Assembly: GCF_001456955.1 (NCBI RefSeq)
Contig: NZ_KQ758468.1
Coordinates: forward strand, 1 to 64,000
From: Microbacterium enclense
GTDB lineage: Bacteria; Actinomycetota; Actinomycetes; Actinomycetales; Microbacteriaceae
Length of the DNA stretch: 64,000 nucleotides
Reading direction: 5' to 3'
A program made the position numbers and the translations under genes. Every line of letters starts with the position of its first letter. Position 1 is the stretch's first letter. The notes below the pieces were generated by a model that did no database searches, was not told where the DNA came from, and saw only the letters and a program-made list of their open reading frames with translations. Shown one piece after another: positions 8,744-17,365 of the stretch.

Positions 8744-8920
8744 ACGGGGGCGGGCGCGAGTCGGTCCCACGTGGGTTTTCGGGACTCGGCCGATCGGCGA
8801 CGTGCCTCATGGCGCGCCGGCGAAAGGATCGCGCAACTCACGGGATGCCGGGAGCCCCACGTCCGCGGACCGTCACCGGGCGTCCACCCGGCGTTCATCA
8901 CCTGCCGGTGTCATCGGAGC

Positions 8921-9772
8921 ATGCGCACGCGTCGTCCGGTGACCCTGGCCGCCGCCTCGGCCGTCGCCCTGCTCGGCGCCGGCGCGATGGGGGTGCGCAC
9001 CCTCATCGCCCGCCAGGCCGCCCTCGCGCGCCGCCGCATCGGCAAGCCGCTGGGAGAGCAGGCGCTGGATGCCGACCGCGTCTGGCGCGGCAAGAAGCAC
9101 CCCGGCGAGCCGATCGATCTGCTGCTTCTGGGCGACTCCATCGCCGCGGGGCTCGGGGCGGGGCACCGTCGCGACACCCTCGGCGCCCGGCTGGCGAAAG
9201 GGATCTCGCGGAGCGAACGACGCCCCGTTCGGCTTCGCACCGCGGCGGTGGTGGGGTCGGAGACCTCGGCGCTCGCCGCTCAACTCGCCGCCCTCCCCGA
9301 CGGCTACCGTGCCGACGCCGCGGTGATCGTCGTCGGCGGCAATGACGTGACGCACCGGGTCCCGGCATCCCGATCGGCGGAGCAGCTCGAACGGGTCGTG
9401 CTCGCGCTGCGCGACGGGGGAGTGCCGGTGGTGGTCGGCACGTGTCCCGATCTCGGCACCCTGCGCGCGATCCCGCAACCGCTGCGCGCGCTGGCTGCCC
9501 GGTCGTCACGCCAACTCGCGTCCGCGCAGGCGGTGGCGGTCCACCGGGCCGGGGGCCGCGTCGTCGCACTCGCCCGCGCGGTGGGGCCCGTCTTCGCCGA
9601 GCGCCCCGACGAGATGTTCAGCGTCGACCGCTTCCATCCGAGCGCGCTCGGCTACCGACGGACGGCCGAGGCCCTGCTGCCCGCGGTGCTCGCCGCGCTG
9701 GAGACCTCCCGGCCACCCGTCGATCCAGTCCCTGAACGGGTGAGACGGGCTGACGGCGTCCCGAACTCCTGA
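8921..9772 (+). CDS. SGNH/GDSL-family hydrolase, probably membrane-anchored or secreted
   Basis: The 283-aa protein begins with a signal-anchor-like segment (TLAAASAVALLGAGAMGVRTLI). It carries the SGNH blocks: LLGDSIAAGLG near residue 69 (catalytic Ser), VVGGNDVTHRV near residue 139 (oxyanion Asn) and DRFHPSALGY near residue 236 (Asp-x-x-His). It is an esterase or lipase-like hydrolase acting outside the membrane; the substrate is unknown. The ATG at 8921 gives a sensible signal anchor. The last few codons (GVPNS and the stop) lie inside the left arm of a family-A palindromic repeat, so the repeat forms the natural 3' end of the gene. Confidence 0.88.
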   Translation: MRTRRPVTLAAASAVALLGAGAMGVRTLIARQAALARRRIGKPLGEQALDADRVWRGKKHPGEPIDLLLLGDSIAAGLGAGHRRDTLGARLAKGISRSERRPVRLRTAAVVGSETSALAAQLAALPDGYRADAAVIVVGGNDVTHRVPASRSAEQLERVVLALRDGGVPVVVGTCPDLGTLRAIPQPLRALAARSSRQLASAQAVAVHRAGGRVVALARAVGPVFAERPDEMFSVDRFHPSALGYRRTAEALLPAVLAALETSRPPVDPVPERVRRADGVPNS

Positions 9773-9848
9773 ATTTCTCCCGTTGCCCGGGCTGTTTCCG
9801 CGGCCGGTGCAGCTCGCAAGGTCAAAAAGTCCGGAGTTCGGCACGCCC
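9755..9848. repeat. Interspersed palindromic repeat, family A, copy 2
   Basis: A 94-bp inverted repeat has a left arm GGCGTCCCGAACTCCTGAAT (9755-9774) and a right arm whose complement reads GGCGTGCCGAACTCCGGACT (ending at 9848). The arms match at about 20 of 24 positions and match copy 1 at 3849-3952. The left arm overlaps the end of the SGNH hydrolase gene and supplies its stop codon. The internal part is not conserved with copy 1. Confidence 0.7.
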
Positions 9849-9878
9849 CGCAATCCCGCCCCACGCCAGACTCGAGTC

Positions 9879-9947
9879 ATGGAACACGACCTGTCCGACG
9901 AGGACTACGCGGAGATGACCCGCGCCCACCTGCGCGGGGAGCGTTGA
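9879..9947 (+). CDS. Possible 22-aa peptide upstream of the O-methyltransferase
   Basis: A short frame encodes MEHDLSDEDYAEMTRAHLRG followed by ER. It is acidic, with a plausible amphipathic helix, and ends 31 bp before the methyltransferase start. There is no clear Shine-Dalgarno sequence. It could be a small leader peptide or a chance frame. I list it only because it fills an otherwise empty spacer. Confidence 0.2.
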   Translation: MEHDLSDEDYAEMTRAHLRGER

Positions 9948-9978
9948 CCCCCGGCCCGCACGCCGACAGGCTGGAACC

Positions 9979-10656
9979 GTGCCCACCCACGACGACGTCG
10001 ACGTCTTCCTCACCACCACCCTGGTCGGCGACGACCCGATCCTGGATGCCACGCTGCGGGCGCAGCACGACGCCGGCCTCCCGGCGATCGAAGTCGCACC
10101 GGTCAACGCGAAGTTCCTCCACCTGCTGACGCGCATCGCCGGGGCCCGCCGGGTGCTCGAGATCGGAACCCTCGGCGGATACTCGACCATCTGGTTCGCC
10201 CGGGCCGTCGGCGACGGCGGCCGGGTCGTGACGATCGAGGCGGAGGCCGTCAACGCGGACCTCGCCCGTTCCAACCTGGCGCGTGCCGGGGTGTCGGATC
10301 GCGTCGAGGTCCGCGTCGGCCGCGGTGCCGACGTGCTGCCGACCCTTGCGAGCGAGGAGCCTTTCGACCTCGTCTTCATCGACGCCGACAAGGAGTCGAA
10401 CACCATCTATCTCGACTGGGCCGCGCGCCTGGGCCGCCCCGGCACCGTCGTCGTGCTCGACAACGTCGTGCGCGGGGGCGAGGTCGCCGACGCCGCCACG
10501 GCCGACACGAAGGTGCGGGGCGCTCGGCGGGGCGTCGAGATGCTCGGCGCCGACCCCCGCTTCGACGCGACCGCTCTGCAGACCCTCGATCGCAAGGGGT
10601 GGGACGGCGTCGCGGTGGCGATCGTCGTGGATGCCGTGGCAGGACCCGGAGCCTGA
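9979..10656 (+). CDS. Class I SAM-dependent O-methyltransferase (COMT/CCoAMT type)
   Basis: The 225-aa protein matches the small cation-dependent O-methyltransferases. It shows ARRVLEIGTLGGYSTIWFAR near residues 54-73 (motif I, SAM binding), VVTIEAEAVNADLA (motif II region), DLVFIDADKESN near residues 131-142 (metal-binding Asp) and VVVLDNVVRGGEV near residues 156-168 (second metal ligand region, D-N). It probably methylates a catechol-like hydroxyl; the substrate is unknown. The GTG at 9979 is favoured because the family N-terminus is short. ACAGGCT lies about 7 nt upstream, a possible -10 of a leaderless transcript. Confidence 0.9.
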   Translation: MPTHDDVDVFLTTTLVGDDPILDATLRAQHDAGLPAIEVAPVNAKFLHLLTRIAGARRVLEIGTLGGYSTIWFARAVGDGGRVVTIEAEAVNADLARSNLARAGVSDRVEVRVGRGADVLPTLASEEPFDLVFIDADKESNTIYLDWAARLGRPGTVVVLDNVVRGGEVADAATADTKVRGARRGVEMLGADPRFDATALQTLDRKGWDGVAVAIVVDAVAGPGA

Positions 10657-10677
10657 GCACGTCCCTGGGCCTGAGGA

Positions 10678-10702
10678 GGTCCCTGAGCTCGTCGAAGGGA
10701 CC
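10678..10702. repeat. REP-like palindrome
   Basis: GGTCCCTGAGCTC / GTCGAAGGGACC forms an inverted repeat (GGTCCCT with AGGGACC, and GAGCTC near the centre). It is followed at about 10716-10745 by GGTGGCTTCGACGGGCTCC, a related degenerate copy. Very similar words (TTCGACAAGCTCA / TGAGCTTGTCGAA) are common intergenic REP-type repeats in many actinobacterial genomes (known). It lies between the O-methyltransferase and eno. Confidence 0.6.
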
Positions 10703-10784
10703 GGAACCCGCGCACCGGTGGCTTCGACGGGCTCCGCCGCTTCGCACCCGACCCGACCCCACGCCCGCCGGGCGACATCACTAG

Positions 10785-12125
<1,341 letters not shown>

Positions 12126-12140
12126 TCGTTCGACCTGGGG

Positions 12141-12166
12141 GAGGGGGAGCCGGCAGGCTCCCCCTC
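12141..12166 (+). terminator. Intrinsic terminator after eno
   Basis: A perfect 11-bp GC stem is present (GAGGGGGAGCC at 12141-12151, complement at 12156-12166) with a GGCA loop, followed by CTTCGTCGTCT. It lies 15 bp after the eno stop codon. Confidence 0.8.
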
Positions 12167-12293
12167 CTTCGTCGTCTCCAGAGTGTCGCCTGAGCGGATG
12201 CCACCGACCCGGCGCGTCCCCGGAACCGTCCGACGACGCGACGTAGACTCGCGTGCGGCCGGCACACCCGTGCACGGATCGAAGGGAGCAGGC

Positions 12294-12893
12294 GTGGAAC
12301 GACCGACTCTGCCTCCCCGTCGGCCCGTGGCATCCGGAACACCCGTCTCGTCGCAGAAGGGCAAGCGCGCCTCCTCCGCGCGGTCCGCTCGCGCGCCGCG
12401 CCGAACCGTGACCGAGCGTCGTGTGGACGTGCGCGACTGGCTGGCCCGCGTGCGCGTCTCGGGTTTCGTGGTCATCATGCTCGGGCTCGTCGTGCTGGGC
12501 ACCTTCGTGCTCGTCCCGACGGTCGGCACCTACATGGATCAGCGTCAGCAGATCAAGGCGCTGCAGAGCGCGGTCAAGGTGAGCCAGTCCGAGGTGGAAG
12601 ACCTGCAGATGCAGCGCGATCGCTGGTCCGACCCGGCGTACATCCGCACGCAGGCTCGAGAGCGGCTCGGCTACACGTTCCCCGGCGAGGTCGTCTACCT
12701 CATCGACAACGACCTGCCCGCCTCGGCCACGCCGCAGGAACAGGACGACGTCAGCGAGGACGTCGGTCAGACGCGCACCGACTGGATGGCGCAGCTCGTC
12801 CGCTCGGTGGCCGCCTCCGGCGCCGCGCAGGTCGCGGTGCCCACGATCGGGGTGCCCGATCCGACGCCGGCGCCCGAGACCCCGGCGGGCTGA
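12294..12893 (+). CDS. FtsB/DivIC-like septum formation initiator protein
   Basis: This 199-aa protein has a basic cytoplasmic N-terminus (about 60 residues), one transmembrane helix (GFVVIMLGLVVLGTFVLVPTV, residues about 56-76), then a coiled coil (QRQQIKALQSAVKVSQSEVEDL) and the family-typical RWSDPAYIRTQARERLGYTFPGE, broken here as RWSDPAYIRTQARERLGY / TFPGE. The C-terminal tail is acidic, ending in a Pro-rich region. In the cell-division complex such proteins pair with FtsL and FtsQ at the septum. The GTG at 12294 was chosen because GAAGGGAGCA lies just upstream. Position downstream of eno is conserved in Actinomycetota. Confidence 0.88.
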   Translation: MERPTLPPRRPVASGTPVSSQKGKRASSARSARAPRRTVTERRVDVRDWLARVRVSGFVVIMLGLVVLGTFVLVPTVGTYMDQRQQIKALQSAVKVSQSEVEDLQMQRDRWSDPAYIRTQARERLGYTFPGEVVYLIDNDLPASATPQEQDDVSEDVGQTRTDWMAQLVRSVAASGAAQVAVPTIGVPDPTPAPETPAG

Positions 12894-13004
12894 GCGCGGG
12901 TCCCTCGCCTGGGGAGCGAGCATCGGGACCACAGTGTCCGCCTCTCGTGCCGGCTCCGCCACCCCCTCGGCGAACGACGAGGGCGGCCGGGTACCCTGAA
13001 AGCG

Positions 13005-13523
13005 ATGACTACCGCAACGCTTCCCCCCGCATCCGACGCCGACCTCGCCGTTCTGCAGGCGCAGCTCGGCCGCGTGCCGCGTGGAGTCGTGGGCATCGCC
13101 GCGCGATGCGTGTGCGGCAACCCGACGGTGGTGGCGACCTCGCCCCGTCTCGACGACGGCAGTCCGTTCCCCACCTTCTACTACCTCACCCACCCCGCCG
13201 CGACCGCGGCCATGTCGGTGCTCGAGGCGGGCCACGTCATGAAGGAGTTCTCGGACGAGCTCGCCGAAAGCGACGAACTGCGGCAGCAGTACGCCTCGGC
13301 GCACGAGGCGTACCTGCGCGACCGCGCCGCGTACGGCGAGCCCGACGAGATCGCGGGCATCTCCGCCGGCGGCATGCCCACCCGCGTGAAGTGCCTGCAC
13401 GCGCTCGCCGGACACGCGCTCGCCGCCGGTCCCGGCGTCAACCCGATCGGTGACCGTGCGCTCGAGCGCGGCACCTGGTCGCCTGAACGCTGCCAGTGCG
13501 AGAGCCCCGGGACGAGCGGATGA
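13005..13523 (+). CDS. DUF501 family protein
   Basis: The 172-aa cytoplasmic protein matches DUF501 (function unknown). It has GRVPRGVVGIAARCVCGNPTVV near the N-terminus (broken as GRVPRGVVGIAARC / VCGNPTVV), FPTFYYLTHP, a central helix-rich acidic part, GGMPTRVKCLHALAGHALA, and a closing PERCQC. Conserved cysteines and histidines suggest metal binding or a redox role. Its place between the FtsB-like gene and the subtilase is typical of Actinomycetota. TACCCT at 12992-12997 ends 7 nt before the ATG, so the transcript may be leaderless. The stop overlaps the next start by 4 nt (ATGA). Confidence 0.88.
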   Translation: MTTATLPPASDADLAVLQAQLGRVPRGVVGIAARCVCGNPTVVATSPRLDDGSPFPTFYYLTHPAATAAMSVLEAGHVMKEFSDELAESDELRQQYASAHEAYLRDRAAYGEPDEIAGISAGGMPTRVKCLHALAGHALAAGPGVNPIGDRALERGTWSPERCQCESPGTSG

Positions 13524-14860
13524 AACGCGTCGTCGCCGCCGTGGCATCCGTCATCCTCGTGGCGGTGCTGACGGGTGCGACGGCGGCACCCGGCGCGTCG
13601 GCGCCTCCGCAGGCCCCGGCCGGTCCCGTGGCCGAGGACCCGACCGACTCGGTGCGCGCCGCAGAGTACTGGCTCGATCAGTACGGTGTGCGGGAGGCGT
13701 GGAAGACCACGCGCGGAGCCGGACAGAAGATCGCCATCATCGACACCGGGATCGGCCGGGGACCCGCCGAGTTCAGCGGGGCCGTGGTCGGCGGCATTGA
13801 CGTCTCGGGCGTCGGTTCGTCCGACGGACGGACTCCCGTCGGGGCGGTGGATGCCAACCACGGCAGCTGGGTCGCCTCGCTCGCCGCCGCGCGCGGCACC
13901 GGCAACGGTCGCGGCATGATCGGCGTCGCACCCGAGGCGGAGTTGCTGTCGATCTCCGTCGGCTTCGGCGCCACGACGTCGAAGCCGTTCACCGAGCAGA
14001 TCGCCGAGGCCATGAAGTGGGCCGTCGACAACGGTGCGACCGTCATCAACCTCTCGCTCACGACCAACACGCTCGACTGGGATCGCAGCTGGGACGAGGC
14101 ATTCGAGTACGCCTTCGACAAGAACGTCGTCGTGGTGGTGGCCGCCGGCAACCGCGGCAGCGGCACCGATCGCGTCGGCGCTCCCGCCACCATCCCCGGC
14201 GTCCTGGCGGTGGGTGGTGTCGATCCGAGCGGTACGGCGAGCAACAGCGCCTCGACGCAGGGCATCACCATCGGCCTGTCCGCACCCAGCGAGCGGCTCA
14301 TCGGCGTCTCGGCCGACGGCGCCCTCGTGCAGTGGAACGGAACCAGCGGTGCGGCCCCCATCGTGGCCGGGATCGCGGCCCTGGTGCGCGCAGCCCACCC
14401 CGGGTTGGACGCGAACAACGTGCTGAACCGTCTTATCCAGACGGCGAAGCCCGCAGCCGGCGCGTCGACCACGCCCGACAAGCTGTACGGCTACGGACTG
14501 GTGGATGCCGCGGGTGCCGTGTCGTCGAGCGCGGTCGCCGCGGTCAGCGAGAACCCCCTGGGCAGTCTCACGGAGTGGATCCGCCTCTACCGCCGGGCGG
14601 ACGCCGAGCCCGCACCCGAGCCGAGCGCGGCGCCGGTGACCATCCCGCCCCTCCCGCCGGTGGAGTCGGCGCCCCAGGCGAGTTCGCCTCTTCTGCCGTC
14701 GCGCGATAGCGTGCTCTACGGGTCGTTGCCGCTCGGTGCTGCCACGCTGGCCGCTATAATGATTGCGCTCGGCGTCAGTGCTGCTGCCCGGCGATCCCGA
14801 CAGGCGCGCACCTCCCGCGAGCCGAGCCGCATCACTAACGAGGAGTCCCTCCCATCGTGA
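13520..14860 (+). CDS. Secreted, membrane-anchored subtilisin-like (S8) serine protease
   Basis: The 446-aa protein has a signal peptide (MKRVVAAVASVILVAVLTG), a peptidase S8 domain with the catalytic triad visible as Asp in KIAIIDTGIG, His in DANHGSWVAS and Ser in GTSGAAPIVAG, the oxyanion Asn in VAAGNRGSG, a Pro-rich linker, and a C-terminal transmembrane helix (LPLGAATLAAIMIALGVSAA). This layout resembles mycosins (MycP), but no ESX secretion genes are nearby. It likely cleaves proteins at the outer face of the membrane. The ATG at 13520 overlaps the DUF501 stop, and the ndh GTG overlaps its own stop, so the three are probably translated together. Confidence 0.92.
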   Translation: MKRVVAAVASVILVAVLTGATAAPGASAPPQAPAGPVAEDPTDSVRAAEYWLDQYGVREAWKTTRGAGQKIAIIDTGIGRGPAEFSGAVVGGIDVSGVGSSDGRTPVGAVDANHGSWVASLAAARGTGNGRGMIGVAPEAELLSISVGFGATTSKPFTEQIAEAMKWAVDNGATVINLSLTTNTLDWDRSWDEAFEYAFDKNVVVVVAAGNRGSGTDRVGAPATIPGVLAVGGVDPSGTASNSASTQGITIGLSAPSERLIGVSADGALVQWNGTSGAAPIVAGIAALVRAAHPGLDANNVLNRLIQTAKPAAGASTTPDKLYGYGLVDAAGAVSSSAVAAVSENPLGSLTEWIRLYRRADAEPAPEPSAAPVTIPPLPPVESAPQASSPLLPSRDSVLYGSLPLGAATLAAIMIALGVSAAARRSRQARTSREPSRITNEESLPS

Positions 14861-16263
14861 CCACTACCGTGCCCAGAATCCTCATCGTCGGTGGGGGCTA
14901 CGCAGGTTTCTACACCGCGTGGAAGCTCGAGAAGCTCCTCGGCCGTAACGAGGCTGACGTCACGCTCGTCGACCCGCTGCCGTACATGACGTACCAGCCG
15001 TTCCTCCCCGAGGTCGCCGCGGGCGAGATCGAGCCCCGCCACGTCGTGGTGGGTCTGCGTCGCCACCTCAAGCGCACGACCGTCATCGCGGGCAAGGTCA
15101 CGGGCATCTCGCACGCGACCAAGACGGCGACGATCACGCCGATCGCCGGCGATGAGACCTTCGAGCACAGCTACGACCAGATCGTGGTGACAGCCGGTGC
15201 CGTCTCGCGCACGTTCCCGATCCCGGGGATCGCCGACAACGCCATCGGCCTCAAGACCATCGAAGAGGCCGTCGCCATCCGCGACCGTCTCACCTCGAAC
15301 TTCGACAAGGCGTCGGTGCTGCCGGCTGGTCCCGAGCGCGACCGCCTGCTGACCGTCGTCGTCGTCGGCGGCGGGTTCGCCGGCATCGAGGTCTTCGCCG
15401 AGCTTCGCGCCTACGCGTCGTCGCTGCTGAAGCAGTACCCGACGCTGACGTTCGACGACACGCACTTCCACCTCATCGAGGCGATGGGCCGCATCATGCC
15501 CGAGGTCTCGCAGAAGACGAGCGAGTGGGTGCTCGCCGACCTGGCGAAGAAGGGTGCGTTCGTGCACCTCGACACGCAGGTCAAGGGCGCCGTCGACGGC
15601 GTCGTGGAGCTCTCCACCGGCGAGCAGCTGCCGACCGACCTGATCATCTGGACCGCCGGCGTCATGGCGAACCCCACGGTCGTCCGCGGCAGCGACCTGC
15701 CCGTCGAAGAGCGCGGCCGCATCCGCACGCGCCCCGACCTGCGCGTGGGCACCGACGAAGACATCGTCGAGGGCGCCTGGGCCGCCGGTGACGTCTCGGC
15801 CGTTCCCGACCTGTCGGGTGGCGGCGTCGGCGGTTTCTGCGTTCCCAACGCGCAGCACGCCGTGCGCCAGGGCAAGCTCATGGCCAAGAACATCGTGGCG
15901 GTGCTGCGCGGCGAGGAGCCCAAGCAGTACTTCCACAAGAACCTCGGTGCCGTCGCCGGCCTCGGTCTGTACAACGGTGCGTTCCAGTCGGGCAACATCG
16001 CCCTGACCGGCCTGATCGCCTGGTTCGCGCACCGCGGCTATCACGGTCTGGCCATGCCCACGTGGGAGCGCAAGTTCCGCGTGATCGGCGACTGGATGCA
16101 GAACTTCGTGCACGGCCGCGAGGTCGTCTCGCTCGAGGCGGTGCAGCAGCCCCGCGCCGCGTTCGAGGAGTTCGCCGCACGCCCGCGTCCGGCCGCTCCC
16201 GCGGCCGACGCGCCGGCCCCGGCTTCCGCCGACAAGAAGGCCGAGCCCGTCGCGGCGAAGTAA
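14857..16263 (+). CDS. ndh: Type II NADH dehydrogenase (NDH-2)
   Basis: NDH-2 is a single-subunit flavoenzyme on the inner membrane face that passes electrons from NADH to menaquinone without pumping protons. The 468-aa product has the FAD-binding RILIVGGGYAGFYTA at the N-terminus, DPLPYMTYQPFLPEVAAG (family motif), the NADH-binding VVVVGGGFAGIE near residue 170, AAGDVSAVPD near residue 310 and QHAVRQGKLMAKN. The C-terminal amphipathic part is followed by an Ala/Pro-rich tail. The GTG at 14857 has AGGAGTCC upstream and overlaps the protease stop by 4 nt. A terminator follows. Confidence 0.95.
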   Translation: MTTTVPRILIVGGGYAGFYTAWKLEKLLGRNEADVTLVDPLPYMTYQPFLPEVAAGEIEPRHVVVGLRRHLKRTTVIAGKVTGISHATKTATITPIAGDETFEHSYDQIVVTAGAVSRTFPIPGIADNAIGLKTIEEAVAIRDRLTSNFDKASVLPAGPERDRLLTVVVVGGGFAGIEVFAELRAYASSLLKQYPTLTFDDTHFHLIEAMGRIMPEVSQKTSEWVLADLAKKGAFVHLDTQVKGAVDGVVELSTGEQLPTDLIIWTAGVMANPTVVRGSDLPVEERGRIRTRPDLRVGTDEDIVEGAWAAGDVSAVPDLSGGGVGGFCVPNAQHAVRQGKLMAKNIVAVLRGEEPKQYFHKNLGAVAGLGLYNGAFQSGNIALTGLIAWFAHRGYHGLAMPTWERKFRVIGDWMQNFVHGREVVSLEAVQQPRAAFEEFAARPRPAAPAADAPAPASADKKAEPVAAK

Positions 16264-16273
16264 CGCCCCGTTT

Positions 16274-16310
16274 CGAGACCCCCGTGCCCGTGTCGGGCGC
16301 GGGGGTCTCG
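16274..16310 (+). terminator. Intrinsic terminator after ndh
   Basis: An 11-bp stem (CGAGACCCCCG at 16274-16284 with CGGGGGTCTCG at 16300-16310) encloses a 15-nt loop that can itself pair. It lies just after the ndh stop. The following 240 bp up to the tRNA hold no gene that I can support; TACGGT at about 16535 may be the tRNA promoter -10. Confidence 0.75.
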
Positions 16311-16550
16311 GCGTATGCGGATGCCGCGTCGGAGTCGGCGGATCATCGCGCGACGTCGGCGGCGGCGCGCCGTCGTGCAGACTAGGAGCGCACCCGCGGG
16401 GCCGCGGCGCTGCGGGCCGGCGTGTCGGCGTCGCGATCCGCCCGACCGTTCGCGGGCGCGGACGGGTCGGGTCGCGGCATCCGGGGTGGCGCGAGTCGAA
16501 CCTTCGCGGGACGGCGGGCGGGGTGACCCCGCGATACGGTGGAGGAACGG

Positions 16551-16623
16551 GCCCCCGTAGCCCAACGGCAGAGGCAGGCGACTTAAAATCGCTTCAGTGT
16601 GGGTTCGAGTCCCACCGGGGGTA
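16551..16623 (+). tRNA. tRNA with anticodon UAA (tRNA-Leu by anticodon), short variable loop
   Basis: A 73-nt cloverleaf is visible. The acceptor arm is GCCCCCG with CGGGGGT (a G-U closing pair), with discriminator A. The D arm is GCC...GGC; the anticodon stem GGCGA/TCGCT holds the loop CTTAAAA, so the anticodon is TAA. The variable loop has only 5 nt (TCAGT), and the T arm is GTGGG-TTCGAGT-CCCAC. The anticodon reads UUA/UUG leucine codons. Normal bacterial tRNA-Leu is a class II tRNA with a long variable arm, which this gene lacks, so the amino-acid identity is less certain than the fold. CCA is not encoded. Confidence 0.85.
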
Positions 16624-16760
16624 CAGCACGCGCACGATCGTCCCGCGCTCCCATCGACGGCTCGATCCGGATCCCCTGGGAGTCCATACCACCACCCGGT
16701 CGCCGCTCGACCCGGTCGTTAGACTGAGGGGCAATCTCGCGAACGGAAGTGTGGGGACTT

Positions 16761-17330
16761 ATGTGGGAGTGGCTCGTACCGGTCCTTGTGATCGTCGGCA
16801 TCCTGGTGATCGCCGGCATCTACCTGTGGGCCACCTACAACGCCCTGGTCGCGCTGAACGTGCGCGTCGACGAGGCCTGGAGCGACATCACCGTGCAGCT
16901 GAAACGCCGCGCTGACCTGCTCCCCAACCTCATCGAGACGGTGAAGGGGTACGCGGCGCACGAGAAGGCCGTGTTCGAGAACGTCACGCGCGCCCGCGCC
17001 GAGACCCTGTCGGCCCAGAGTCCCGCCGAGGCCGGTGTCGCCGAGGGTCACATGCAGCAGGCTCTGAAATCGCTGTTCGCCGTCGCCGAGGCTTACCCGC
17101 AGCTTCAGGCGAGTCAGAACTTCCTGCAGCTCCAGCACTCCATCGTCGACACCGAAGACAAGATCCAGGCCTCGCGCCGGTTCTACAACGGCGGGGTGCG
17201 AGAGCTGAACACGAAGATCAAGGTCTTCCCCAACAACCTCTTCGCCCGCCAGCTCGGCTTCCACGAACGGGAGTTCTTCGAGGTCGTCGACGGCGCCGCG
17301 ATCGCAGAGCCACCCCGCGTGCAGTTCTGA
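16761..17330 (+). CDS. LemA family membrane protein
   Basis: The 189-aa protein has an N-terminal transmembrane helix (LVPVLVIVGILVIAGIYLWA) and then the LemA signature YNALVALNVRVDEAWSDITVQ (given as YNALVALNVRV / DEAWSDITVQ), QLKRRADLLPNLIETVKGYA, and the C-terminal RRFYNGGVRELNTKIKVFP. LemA proteins are membrane-anchored four-helix proteins of unclear role, often linked to envelope function. I chose the ATG at 16761 because GGAAGTGTGGGGA lies upstream; an ATG 12 nt earlier is possible. A terminator shared with the convergent gene follows. Confidence 0.9.
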   Translation: MWEWLVPVLVIVGILVIAGIYLWATYNALVALNVRVDEAWSDITVQLKRRADLLPNLIETVKGYAAHEKAVFENVTRARAETLSAQSPAEAGVAEGHMQQALKSLFAVAEAYPQLQASQNFLQLQHSIVDTEDKIQASRRFYNGGVRELNTKIKVFPNNLFARQLGFHEREFFEVVDGAAIAEPPRVQF

Positions 17331-17333
17331 TCG

Positions 17334-17365
17334 AACGCTCCCTCCGCTCCGGCAGAGGGGGCGTT
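17334..17365. terminator. Bidirectional terminator between lemA-like and ycaQ-like genes
   Basis: The stem AACGCTCCCTC (17334-17344) pairs with GAGGGGGCGTT (17355-17365) with one mismatch and a 10-nt loop. TTCAATTC follows on the plus strand. It sits between two convergent stop codons. Confidence 0.7.

Noticed and set aside
7193..8770. A 525-codon minus-strand frame
   Set aside because: Antisense to the MFS gene; hydrophilic low-complexity translation, while the plus-strand protein has transmembrane periodicity and motif A.
9879..9947. The 22-residue frame as a confirmed gene
   Set aside because: No ribosome binding site or conservation evidence; kept only as a low-confidence entry.
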